Positions 42,272 through 50,621 of a DNA stretch of 64,000 nt are shown here, piece by piece. The notes beneath the pieces are model-generated. The model saw only the letters and a list, made by a program, of their open reading frames with translations, did not search any database and was not told the origin of the DNA. Source of the DNA: CAVSUZ01 sp963791885 (lineage in GTDB: Bacteria > Pseudomonadota > Alphaproteobacteria > Acetobacterales > Acetobacteraceae); assembly GCA_963791885.1 (NCBI GenBank), contig CAWBUL010000008.1, forward strand, positions 186,001-250,000. The letters are read 5' to 3'. The translations under genes and the position numbers were made by a program. Every line of letters begins with the position of its first letter. The stretch's first letter is position 1.

Positions 42272-44116
42272 ATGAAGCAGGTGGACCGGTCGGCCGCGGG
42301 TGATCTGAAGATTCTGTTCGACGCGGCGTGGTACGTGGAGCGCTACAAGGACGTGCAGGGGACGGACCCGCTGCACCACTACGTGACCTTCGGCGCGAAT
42401 GAGGGTCGTGACCCGAATCCATTTTTCGACGGCAGTTGGTACCGCGCCCATTATCAGGACGTTGCGCAATCTGGGACAGATTCGCTGCTGCACTACCTGC
42501 ACTTCGGTGCGGCGCAATTGCGCAATCCGCATCCGCGCTTTGATGCGCTCTGGTACGCCGAGCAGCATCCAGAAGCAGCGAACAATGTGCTGCTCTACCA
42601 TATGCTTTTCGGCCGGGCGCGAAGCTGGGCGACGGAGCCGCGGCTGGATACGACCGACTTCCTGCCCTCCACGCAGGCGGTCCGGCCCTGCCCCAAGGGG
42701 CTCGTGGTGGACGTCATCATCCCCGTCTACCGCGGCCTGGAAGAAACCAAACGCTGCCTGCAATCGGTGCTGCGGGATCCGGTGCGCCCTCCAGGACGGA
42801 TTATCGTGATTGACGATGCCTCGCCCGAGCCGGCGCTCTCCGCCTGGCTGGACCAGTTGCGCGCGGCCAACCGGATCATGCTGCTGCGGACCCAGAAGAA
42901 TCAGGGATTCGTCAGCGCCGCCAATGCCGGCATCGCAGCGGCGATGGATCACGACGTGGTTCTCCTGAACAGCGATACGGAGGTGCCGGCCGGCTGGCTC
43001 GCGCGGCTGGCGGGGCACGCCTACGCAGAACAGCGCATCGCCTCGGTCTCGCCATTGTCGAACAACGCAACGATCTGCGGCTATCCTAGCTTCGCAGGGG
43101 GACCGCCGGCCTTCGGCCTGGGCGTGGATGCTCTGGGCGAAGTGGCACGGCAGACCAATGCCGGGCGCTCGGCAGATGTGCCGACAACAGTCGGCTTCTG
43201 CATGTATATCCGGCGGCCCGCGCTAAATGAGGTGGGCGTGTTTGATGCCGTGGCATTCGGCCGCGGTTATGGTGAGGAGGTGGATTTCTGTCTGCGCGCC
43301 GGCGCACGCGGGTGGCGGCACGTTTTGGCCTGCGACACGTATGTCTATCATAAAGGGCGTGTCAGCTTCCTGACGGAAGGTGTGGCCCGAAGCAGCAAGG
43401 CCCAACTCGTGCTGGCGCAGCGCTGGCCTGATTTTGCCCGCCGCGTCGAGCGTCATGTCGCCCTCAACCCGGCGGGCCCATATCGCTTCGCGCTGACCGC
43501 GGCCTTGTTTCATCGGCTGGGACGGGCGGTGATCCTGCTGATCTCCCACGGGCTTGGCGGCGGGGTGCAGCGCCAGATCAATGATCTGGTGCGACAAACC
43601 GGAGAGCATGCCCTGTTCTTGTCGCTGACCGGTGCAGAGCGCGGGGTGGAGCTCGGGGCGCCGCAACTGCCGGATTATGTGCCGGTGATGTTCGACCCCA
43701 ATCGGCTGGACGAGTTGGCCGCCCTACTGCGCTCGGCCGGGGTGGGGCGCGTCCACCTGCACCACACAATCGGTCTCGATCTCGATATACGCGGGCTGAT
43801 CCACCGTCTGGGTGTGCCGTTCGATCTTACCATGCACGACTACTTCCCCATCTGTCCCCAGGTAAACCTGCTCCCGTTCTTCGACGGCGCGTATTGCCAG
43901 GAGCCGGGAGGCGCCGGCTGCGATTCCTGCATCGCCGACCGGCCGAGCCATGGCGCCCGCGACATCACGTCCTGGCGGCGCGAACGGAGCTGGATGTTTC
44001 TGGAGGCTGACCGGGTGATCTGTCCCACCGAGGACGTGCGCCGTCGGCTGTTGCGCTACGGGTTCGCGGGGCGCGCAGTTGTGGCGCCGCACCAGCCCGT
44101 CGCCGCCGGACCATGA
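42272..44116 (+). CDS. Giant multidomain glycosyltransferase, N-terminal part (ends at an in-frame TGA)
   Basis: The 614 residues begin with three copies of a short repeat: FDAAWYVERYKDV...LHHYVTFGANEGRDPNP, FDGSWYRAHYQDV...LLHYLHFGAAQLRNPHP and FDALWYAEQHPEA...LLYHMLFGRA. A GT-A family 2 domain follows from VDVIIPVYRGLEETKRCLQS, with DDASPEPAL, NQGFVSAANAGIAAAMDHDV and the N-S-D metal site VVLLNSDTEVPAGW. Then a GT-B type domain begins at VILLISHGLGGGVQRQINDL and breaks off at VVAPHQPVAAGP. The next triplets are TGA CCG GTC ATG in the same frame and lead straight into the second half of the GT-B domain. One ancestral gene of about 1178 residues is very likely. The role is probably surface glycan synthesis. 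Confidence 0.82.
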   Translation: MKQVDRSAAGDLKILFDAAWYVERYKDVQGTDPLHHYVTFGANEGRDPNPFFDGSWYRAHYQDVAQSGTDSLLHYLHFGAAQLRNPHPRFDALWYAEQHPEAANNVLLYHMLFGRARSWATEPRLDTTDFLPSTQAVRPCPKGLVVDVIIPVYRGLEETKRCLQSVLRDPVRPPGRIIVIDDASPEPALSAWLDQLRAANRIMLLRTQKNQGFVSAANAGIAAAMDHDVVLLNSDTEVPAGWLARLAGHAYAEQRIASVSPLSNNATICGYPSFAGGPPAFGLGVDALGEVARQTNAGRSADVPTTVGFCMYIRRPALNEVGVFDAVAFGRGYGEEVDFCLRAGARGWRHVLACDTYVYHKGRVSFLTEGVARSSKAQLVLAQRWPDFARRVERHVALNPAGPYRFALTAALFHRLGRAVILLISHGLGGGVQRQINDLVRQTGEHALFLSLTGAERGVELGAPQLPDYVPVMFDPNRLDELAALLRSAGVGRVHLHHTIGLDLDIRGLIHRLGVPFDLTMHDYFPICPQVNLLPFFDGAYCQEPGGAGCDSCIADRPSHGARDITSWRRERSWMFLEADRVICPTEDVRRRLLRYGFAGRAVVAPHQPVAAGP

Positions 44117-44122
44117 CCGGTC

Positions 44123-45808
44123 ATGCTGCCGTCACTGCGCAAGGGACAGAAGTTGAGAGTGGCGCTTCTGGGCGTACTGGCCGGACAGAAAGGATTGCCG
44201 GCTGTCACCGCGGTGGCGGACTCGCCTGACGCGTCGCAACTGGATCTGCGGCTGATTGGCTATCCCGAAAACAAACTGCCTCAAACCTTGGCGTCCCGGC
44301 TGAAAGTGCATGGCCAATACGCCGAGGATGAGCTTCCGGACCTGCTGCAGAAGGCAGCGCCGCATGTGGCGTGGTTTCCGGCGCAGTGGCCCGAGACGTA
44401 CAGCTACACGCTGAGTGAAGCGATCGCAGCGGGCCTGCCCATCGTGGCCAGCGCTATCGGCGCATTCCCCGAGCGGTTGAAGGGGCGTCCGCTGACCTGG
44501 CTCGTCGATCCGAATGCAACAGCCGCGGAGTGGCTCCGTGTGTTCCGCGAAGTCCGGGCAGCGCTGACGGCCGGGAAAACGCCGCAGGCGGCGGCTCGGC
44601 CGGCTGTCTCGGACTTCTACACAAGCAGCTATCTAAAGACTCCGGAGACTCCGGCGGTGCGCTCGGGCCTGATCGATCTGCGCCGGCCCGGGCGGCTCAG
44701 CATGGTGGTGGTGCCGGAGCGCTTCGACGATCATGGCATGACCCCCTGCGCCTATATCCGCCTGATTCAACCGATGGACCATGTCGCGGAAGCCGCCGAC
44801 CTGGACTGGGTGATCGCGGATGCCGAGGAAGCGCGGCGCTATCGGGCGGATGCGATCATCACGCAGCGACACGCTGTCCCCGGACTAGAGTCAGCAAACG
44901 CGCTAATCCGGCACACCCGCGCTGTTGGGATGCGGCTGATCTACGACCTGGATGACGATCTGCTCGATGTGCCACGCAGCCATCCCGATGCGCCGGCGCT
45001 TCGGCCTCAAGCACGGGTCGTGCAGCGATTGGTGCAGGAAGCGAGCACCGTCTGGGTCTCCACACCCGGGCTGGCGGCGCGGCTTGCCGGCGTGAGGGCT
45101 GATCCACGCGTGGTGCCGAACGGGCTGGACGAACGGCTCTGGGCCGGGGGGCCGGGAGCGGCGGTCAGCCGCGGCGGACCCATGCGGGTGCTGTTCATGG
45201 GGACGGCGACCCACGACGCGGACTTCGCGATCGTGGAGCCGGTTCTTGAGCGTTTGCACGCGGCATTTCCCGGCCGGCTGCGGTTCGACATGATCGGGGT
45301 GAGCCAGCGGGCGAACTTGCCGGGCTGGGTGCATCGCCCGGAGCTGCCGCCATCCGCGACCGCGTCCTACCCTGGTTTCGTGAACTGGATGTGCCGCCAA
45401 CCTGGCTGGGACGTGGGCATCGCGCCGTTGCAGGATACACGATTCACCGCCTCGAAATCGGCAATCAAGGTGATGGATTACGCAGCGCTTTCTCTAGCGG
45501 TGGTGGCATCCGATGTTGGTCCTTACCGGGACGTGCTGGGCGGCGGCAGCGGCGCCATGCTCGTGCCGGAGCGGCCGGATGCCTGGGCGGAGGCGCTGAC
45601 GCGGCTCCTGCAGAACCCGCGGCTGCGGCGTGAGTTGGCGGCGCGTTTGGGAGCGTGGTTCCGCGAGCATGGCACGCTCGCTGCGCAACGGGAGGTGCGG
45701 GTTCGCGCGTTGCGCGAAGCGGTATCTGGGGACGGTGCAGAGGAGCCGGTGCGAATGGTCCGACGGAGGCGCAGCTCGGTGGATCAGGCGGGAATCGCGG
45801 CGGCGTAG
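44123..45808 (+). CDS. Giant glycosyltransferase, C-terminal part (GT4-like domains)
   Basis: The 561 residues begin in the C-terminal half of a GT-B domain: KLRVALLGVLAGQKGLPAVT, DELPDLLQKAAPHVAWFPAQ and the nucleotide-sugar motif PETYSYTLSEAIAAGLPIVA. A second GT-B domain follows from RLSMVVVPERFDDHGMTPCA, with MRLIYDLDDDLLDVPRSHPD, VVPNGLDERLW, MRVLFMGTATHDADFAIVEP and the end motif SKSAIKVMDYAALSLAVVAS. The reading frame is the same as the preceding part, from which it is divided by TGA-CCG-GTC. The isolated half-domain at its N-terminus shows it is not a natural free-standing gene, although the ATG at 44123 could be used. Confidence 0.82.
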   Translation: MLPSLRKGQKLRVALLGVLAGQKGLPAVTAVADSPDASQLDLRLIGYPENKLPQTLASRLKVHGQYAEDELPDLLQKAAPHVAWFPAQWPETYSYTLSEAIAAGLPIVASAIGAFPERLKGRPLTWLVDPNATAAEWLRVFREVRAALTAGKTPQAAARPAVSDFYTSSYLKTPETPAVRSGLIDLRRPGRLSMVVVPERFDDHGMTPCAYIRLIQPMDHVAEAADLDWVIADAEEARRYRADAIITQRHAVPGLESANALIRHTRAVGMRLIYDLDDDLLDVPRSHPDAPALRPQARVVQRLVQEASTVWVSTPGLAARLAGVRADPRVVPNGLDERLWAGGPGAAVSRGGPMRVLFMGTATHDADFAIVEPVLERLHAAFPGRLRFDMIGVSQRANLPGWVHRPELPPSATASYPGFVNWMCRQPGWDVGIAPLQDTRFTASKSAIKVMDYAALSLAVVASDVGPYRDVLGGGSGAMLVPERPDAWAEALTRLLQNPRLRRELAARLGAWFREHGTLAAQREVRVRALREAVSGDGAEEPVRMVRRRRSSVDQAGIAAA

Positions 45809-45901
45809 GAGAGATCGACCGATCCTCTCATTGCGAAACCCGCTTAACGGGCCGTGACAATCTCGTTGCCCCGCGCGCACGAAAAAACGGTTGCCTACTT
45901 C

Positions 45902-47463
45902 GTCGTCCGTGAAGAACCCTGATCGGGTTGCGTGACCGACGTACACGGTCAGGATCGAACTGCTCGCAGAGCCGGTTCGCCCGAGAGAGCGAGCAAGAAC
46001 CAACGCAAAAGCACCGCCAGCCAGGCCAGCAGCAACCGGAAGTTGTACCCAACTGCGGCCAGCACCGCATTAACCGCATCGCCGGCTGGTTTGGCGAGAT
46101 AGTTGCGGCCCATGCGATGCTCGGCCTTGAGATGACCGATCACCGGCTCGACCGCAGCTCTCCGTCGCAGCGCCCGCTTGATGGTCTGCGTGACGCCACG
46201 CTTCTGTCCCGCGGTGAACACCCGCAGCCCAGGCGCGCTCGGTGCATTGTGACCGCGATAGCCCGCATCAGCGATCACCTGTGTCAGTGAGACGCCGATC
46301 TGCTGCGTGATTGCCGGAATGACGCTCGCCAGCGTGTGCCCGTCATAGGGGTTGCCCGGCAGTGCCGCGACATGCGCGACGAACTGCCCGCCTTTGGACC
46401 GGTTCAGCGTGGTCGCCACCGAGACCTTGACGCCAAATTCGTATGGCCGATGCGCCTTGCCCTTGCCGATACACGCCACTTCCGGTGCGTGCAGGCTGTA
46501 GATCTTCGGACCGCGCTGACGCTGCTTCTGTGATCGCACCTGGCTGGCGAGGGAGAGCAGCCGGGCGAAGATCGCGCGCAGTTCGGCATTGCCGGCGATC
46601 TTGCGCACGATATCGCGGATCACCCGGCCCAGTTGGGTGCGCAGCGTCCGCAGCATTCGGTTGGCGCGCTTGAACTGCTTGGCATGCGCATAGCGCTGAT
46701 GGCGGATCAGCGCGATCTTGCCGAGCCTTGTGTAGGACTGGCGCAATCTGACGCCGTGTCTGTGTGCCAGCCGTACCAGCAGCTCGCGCGCGCGGTGCAG
46801 CAGCTTCGCATCGGTCGGGAAGGCGATCGCTTTGGGCTGCACCGTCGTGTCCACGATAACGCGGGTGAAGTCTGCGGGCTTGGCGGCGCCCATCCGGGTA
46901 GCGGCATGCAGGCTCTCCTGCAACAGCGCCTTCAGCTTCTCTTCCCCCATGCGCTGGCGCCAACGGGTCAGCGAGGAGCGATCGAATGGCAGGCGATGGC
47001 AGAAAAACGCCTCACCGCACAGCCGCTGATAATACGGGTTCTCCAGCCAGCGTTCGCACAGCGCCTCATCGGAGAGGCTGTGCATGTGCTTGATGATGGC
47101 GAGACCGGCCATCAGACGTGTCGGCAGCGGCGGTCGTCCGGGCGTGTCGGTGTAGCTCGCGCCGAGCCGGTCTTCGAGGAACCGCCAGTCGATGGTGGCG
47201 GCGAGCTTCGAGAGCGGATGGTGCAGGTCGACGATCTGATCGAGCCGTGAGCGCAGCAGATCGCGCTGACCGCTGTCACGCCGTTCCCTGGGACGCATCG
47301 GTGTTGCTCCGTGCCGGATTGGGCAGAGCGAATCACACCCGCTCGCGTCGGCGCAATTTGCAAGCAATCGCGGTTCGCCGCGCCGATTTCTGGCAAATGC
47401 GGTTATTTGCGCGGGGCGGAAAGACGTTGCCGCTCAATGGGTTCCGAATAGTTCACGGACGAC
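45902..47463 (-). mobile_element. IS5-family element (long transposase type), 1562 bp
   Basis: The ends are a perfect 12-bp inverted repeat: GTCGTCCGTGAA at 45902 and TTCACGGACGAC ending at 47463. TACTTC occurs directly on both flanks (45896-45901 and 47464-47469), a probable target duplication. It inserted at the very stop codon of the sugar-permease gene, and the duplicated bases rebuild TAG, so the coding sequence end is unchanged. A related remnant lies at 6140-6368. Confidence 0.85.
45949..47298 (-). CDS. IS5-family transposase (449 aa)
   Basis: The N-terminal DUF772-type domain has LDQIVDLHHPLSKLAATIDW, PPLPTRLMAGLAIIKHMHSL and WLENPYYQRLCGEAFFCHRL. The DDE core includes FTRVIVDTTVQPKAIAFPTD (first Asp), QVIADAGYRGHN (second Asp) and RRRAAVEPVIGHLKAEHRMG (Glu). 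It is full length. ATG 47298 (MRPRERRDSGQRDLLRSRL) is preferred; an in-frame start further upstream is close to the element's end. Confidence 0.92.
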   Translation of the reverse strand: MRPRERRDSGQRDLLRSRLDQIVDLHHPLSKLAATIDWRFLEDRLGASYTDTPGRPPLPTRLMAGLAIIKHMHSLSDEALCERWLENPYYQRLCGEAFFCHRLPFDRSSLTRWRQRMGEEKLKALLQESLHAATRMGAAKPADFTRVIVDTTVQPKAIAFPTDAKLLHRARELLVRLAHRHGVRLRQSYTRLGKIALIRHQRYAHAKQFKRANRMLRTLRTQLGRVIRDIVRKIAGNAELRAIFARLLSLASQVRSQKQRQRGPKIYSLHAPEVACIGKGKAHRPYEFGVKVSVATTLNRSKGGQFVAHVAALPGNPYDGHTLASVIPAITQQIGVSLTQVIADAGYRGHNAPSAPGLRVFTAGQKRGVTQTIKRALRRRAAVEPVIGHLKAEHRMGRNYLAKPAGDAVNAVLAAVGYNFRLLLAWLAVLLRWFLLALSGEPALRAVRS

Positions 47464-47681
47464 TACTTCACGCTCCCCAAACTTAGCCCACCCTGCCAAT
47501 ACCGCTGCATCAGCAAAAAGACTGCAATGCTCGGTAGGATGCTGACCAGCGCCCCCGTCAGCACCAATGAAAACAACGCCTGCGCGCCGCTCCCCGCACT
47601 GGCCTGCTGGTACCACGCTGCCAGTCCCACCGTCAGCGGAAACAGCCGCGCATTGCTCAACACCACCAGCGGCAGGAAGTA

Positions 47682-48545
47682 GGGCGAAGACCCAATTGGG
47701 TTATTGCCAAATCAATAGGTTGTTGATTCCCTGTGGTCGGAGTTTGCATCGATTCGGGGCAGCATGGTCACAGGGTATTTCTGGTTGAGCGACGGGCAGT
47801 GGGAGAAGATTGACCCATTGCTGCCCGTCTACATACGCGGCAAGCGACGGGTGGATGATCGGCGCGTGATCAGCGGCATCATCCAAGTCATCATCTCCGG
47901 TTGCCGATGGTCCGACGCACCGTTGGAATATGGGCCACGCAAGACACTGTATAATCGGTTCGTGCGCTGGGCAGTGCGCGGGATCTGGGAGCGTGTGTTC
48001 ATGGAACTTGCGCGCGCCGGCGGCCCGCCGGCCGAAGCCTTGCTGGACAGCACGCATATCAAGGTCCACCGGTCGGCCAGCGCCGGGCGGCGAAAAAGGG
48101 GGGTTCGCGTGGGATCGGGACGAGCCGCGGCGGGCGCAATACCAAAATCCATCTGATCGCTGATGCTCACGGCCGACCCAAGGTCATCGCGCTGACCGGC
48201 GGTGAGCGCCACGATAGCGTGCCGGCGCAGGCAATGTTGGCTCGACTGCCGCCCGACCTGCGCGTGATCGCCGATGCCGCTTACGACAGTGCCGAATTGC
48301 GCCGTTGGCTGGCGGACCGCGGCAGCCGCGTCATCATCCCCAACCGCAAGAACCGAAAGCAGCCCTATCCGTTCGACGCCGTCACCTATAGGCGGCGCAA
48401 TATCGTCGAACGCACCTTCTGCCGCCTCAAGGACTTTCGACGCCTGGCAACGCGCTACGATCGGCTCGACGAAACTTTCGTCTCCACCCTCTGCATCGCC
48501 GCCGCCCTTGCCTACTTCCTCAAGTAGTCAGATGAGTCTTCGCCC
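47682..48545 (+). mobile_element. IS5-family IS427-like element, 864 bp
   Basis: The ends are GGGCGAAGACCCA on the left and the inverse of GGGCGAAGACTCA on the right. A TA dinucleotide lies on both sides (47680-47681 and 48546-48547), matching the 2-bp TA duplication of IS427 elements. It sits inside the MalG-like permease gene. Its right end together with the TA and a host G formed the CTAG later used by the IS701-type element. Confidence 0.87.
47764..48527 (+). CDS. IS5-family (IS427-like) transposase, two frames joined by -1 frameshifting
   Basis: The first frame starts MVTGYFWLSDGQWEKIDPLL and includes RRVDDRRVISGIIQVIISGC, KTLYNRFVRWAVRGIWERVF and EALLDSTHIKVHRSASAGRR with the first catalytic Asp. 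After the slippery A5G6 at 48093-48103 the second frame reads GGRNTKIHLIADAHGRPKVI, LRVIADAAYDSAELRRWLAD (second Asp) and RRRNIVERTFCRLKDFRRLA (Glu). A -1 shift would give about 254 residues. Both halves look undamaged, so the element may be active. Confidence 0.88.
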
Positions 48546-48548
48546 TAG

Positions 48549-49968
48549 CACTACTTTGGCAGATTCTGCACACGAGGGGATTCCCGAATCGGTGGTTCGG
48601 TGATTTATGGCTGATCGGCTTTTGGAGAGCCGATCAATGGACGTGGACTGGCAAGCGGATCTCGATCGCTGGCTTGCGCCGTTTGTCGCTGCGCTACGGC
48701 ACAAGACGAGGGCACAGATGTGTCCAGCCTACATCGCCGGGCTGATCGGTCCAGGAGACCGCAAAAGCGTTCAGCCGATGGCGATGCGCGCTGGCGAGAT
48801 CGGCTACGATCAGCTTCATCATTTCATTGCCGGTGGAGTTTGGGATAGTGGTCCACTCGAAGCTGTCCTGCTGAAGAAGGCAGATGGCTTGGTTGGCAAT
48901 GACGCGGGGTTTCTCGTCATCGACGACACGACGTTGCCCAAGAAAGGATATCACTCGGTAGGCGTCGCGCCACAATATGCCTCGTCGCTCGGAAAGACTG
49001 CGAACTGCCAATCGCTGGTCTCGGTAACTTTGGCGTCGCGCGAGGTGCCAGTGATGGTGGGCCTTCGGCTATTCCTGCCCGAGAGCTGGACAGACGATCC
49101 TGAGCGCATGGCGCGGGCCCATGTGCCGAAGGATAGACAGATTGCTCTGACGAAGCCGGAAATTGCGATCGAGGAGATTGACCGCCTCATCGCCTCCGGT
49201 GCGCGTTTCGGCTGCGTGCTTGCCGATTCAGGATACGGTTCCAGCGGACCTTTCCGTCAGGCTTTGAGCGAGCGCGGTCTGCTATGGGCGGTGGGCCTGT
49301 CGCGACGCCAGAATGTTTATCCCGCCGACGTCGCCCTGATCTTCCCCATCGCGAAGGCCGGAAAGCCCCGCAAATACCACGTCCCGGATCAGCCTCCGGT
49401 CGCTGCTGAAGCATTATTGGCCGGGAGCAAATGGCAAAGGGTCAGCTGGCGGCGGGGCACCAAAGGTCGGCTGACATGTCTCTTCGCGGCCTGCCGTATC
49501 CGCGTTGCGGATGGCCATAAGCACCGAATGCTCGATAATCGTGTGCAGTGCATGCCAGGCGACGAGGTCTGGCTCGTCGGCGAACGCCGGTCGACTGGCG
49601 AACAAAAACACTATGTGTCGAACTTGCCGGCTGATACCAGCCTTAAGATGCTCGCAGCCACGATCAAAGCCAGATGGGTCTGTGAGCAGGCGCACCAGCA
49701 GCTCAAGGAAGAGCTCGGCCTCGACCACTTCGAAGGTAGATCCTGGACTGGGTTACACCGACACGCCTTGATGACCATGATCGCTTACGCTTTCCTACAA
49801 TCCCGCCGCCTCAAAGCAGCGGGACGGAAAAAAAAGAGTCGGAGGACCACCGCCACAACCGAGCATGCCGGCCATCAGGCAAGCCATCCTCGATCTCTTC
49901 GCACGCCCGCCACCCAGGCAGTGCCCTCACTGTAAGAAGCTCCTCGCCGAAAAACTGCCAAAGTAGTG
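48549..49968 (+). mobile_element. IS701-like element, 1420 bp
   Basis: Terminal inverted repeats are CACTACTTTGGCAG on the left and CTGCCAAAGTAGTG on the right, perfect over 14 bp. The flanks carry CTAG duplications (48545-48548 and 49969-49972), the four-base Y-T-A-R type used by IS701 relatives. The left CTAG includes the last base of the IS427-like element, so this element arrived second. Confidence 0.9.
48607..49935 (+). CDS. IS701-family transposase
   Basis: The 442-residue DDE transposase has RLLESRSMDVDWQADLDRWL and LRHKTRAQMCPAYIAGLIGP at the N-terminus, then DAGFLVIDDTTLPKKGYHSV (first Asp), RFGCVLADSGYGSSGPFRQA (second Asp) and KARWVCEQAHQQLKEELGLD (Glu). It is full length. The start may also be the internal ATG of MDVDWQADL, 10 codons later. 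Confidence 0.93.
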   Translation: MADRLLESRSMDVDWQADLDRWLAPFVAALRHKTRAQMCPAYIAGLIGPGDRKSVQPMAMRAGEIGYDQLHHFIAGGVWDSGPLEAVLLKKADGLVGNDAGFLVIDDTTLPKKGYHSVGVAPQYASSLGKTANCQSLVSVTLASREVPVMVGLRLFLPESWTDDPERMARAHVPKDRQIALTKPEIAIEEIDRLIASGARFGCVLADSGYGSSGPFRQALSERGLLWAVGLSRRQNVYPADVALIFPIAKAGKPRKYHVPDQPPVAAEALLAGSKWQRVSWRRGTKGRLTCLFAACRIRVADGHKHRMLDNRVQCMPGDEVWLVGERRSTGEQKHYVSNLPADTSLKMLAATIKARWVCEQAHQQLKEELGLDHFEGRSWTGLHRHALMTMIAYAFLQSRRLKAAGRKKKSRRTTATTEHAGHQASHPRSLRTPATQAVPSL

Positions 49969-50621
49969 CTAGTTGTTCCATGCACCGACGAATGTCAGCA
50001 GCAGCACCGTGATGAAGCCGGGCACAAGCAGGCGCGCCGCGACGCTTGCAAAGATCCGCCCCTCCCCGGCGCCGTCGATGCGCGCGGCATCCAGCAATTC
50101 GTTCGGCACTGCTGTTTCGGCATAGACGCGCATCAGATAGACGCCGAGCGGCGACACCATAGACGGCAGGATCACCGCCAGCGGTGTATCCACTAGGCCC
50201 ATCTTGGTCAGGAGCAGGAACAGCGGGATCACGAGGGCGGTGTGCGGGACGAGTACCGCGCCGAGAATCGCAGCGAACAACCCGCGACGTGCCACGAAGT
50301 CGAACTTGGCGAAGGCGTAGCCGGCGGCAGCGGCAACCAGTGACGCCCCGAGTGCCGAGGTCAAGGAATAGAACGCCGTGTTGAACAGCCAGCGGAGGTA
50401 GACCCCGCCATCATAGGTGAAGATGGCGCGCAGGTTCTCGCCTACGTGCCAATCGCGTGCGAACCACAGGCCGAATGTCTCGAACAGTTCGGAATCGGTC
50501 TTGGTAACTGAGACGAGCAGATAAAACAGCGGCGTCAGTGTGTAGATCAGGAACAGCAACAACAGGGCAGTGGTGAGCACCCGGACTTTGCGATCACCCT
50601 GATGGTCGGCCGTCGCGACGC

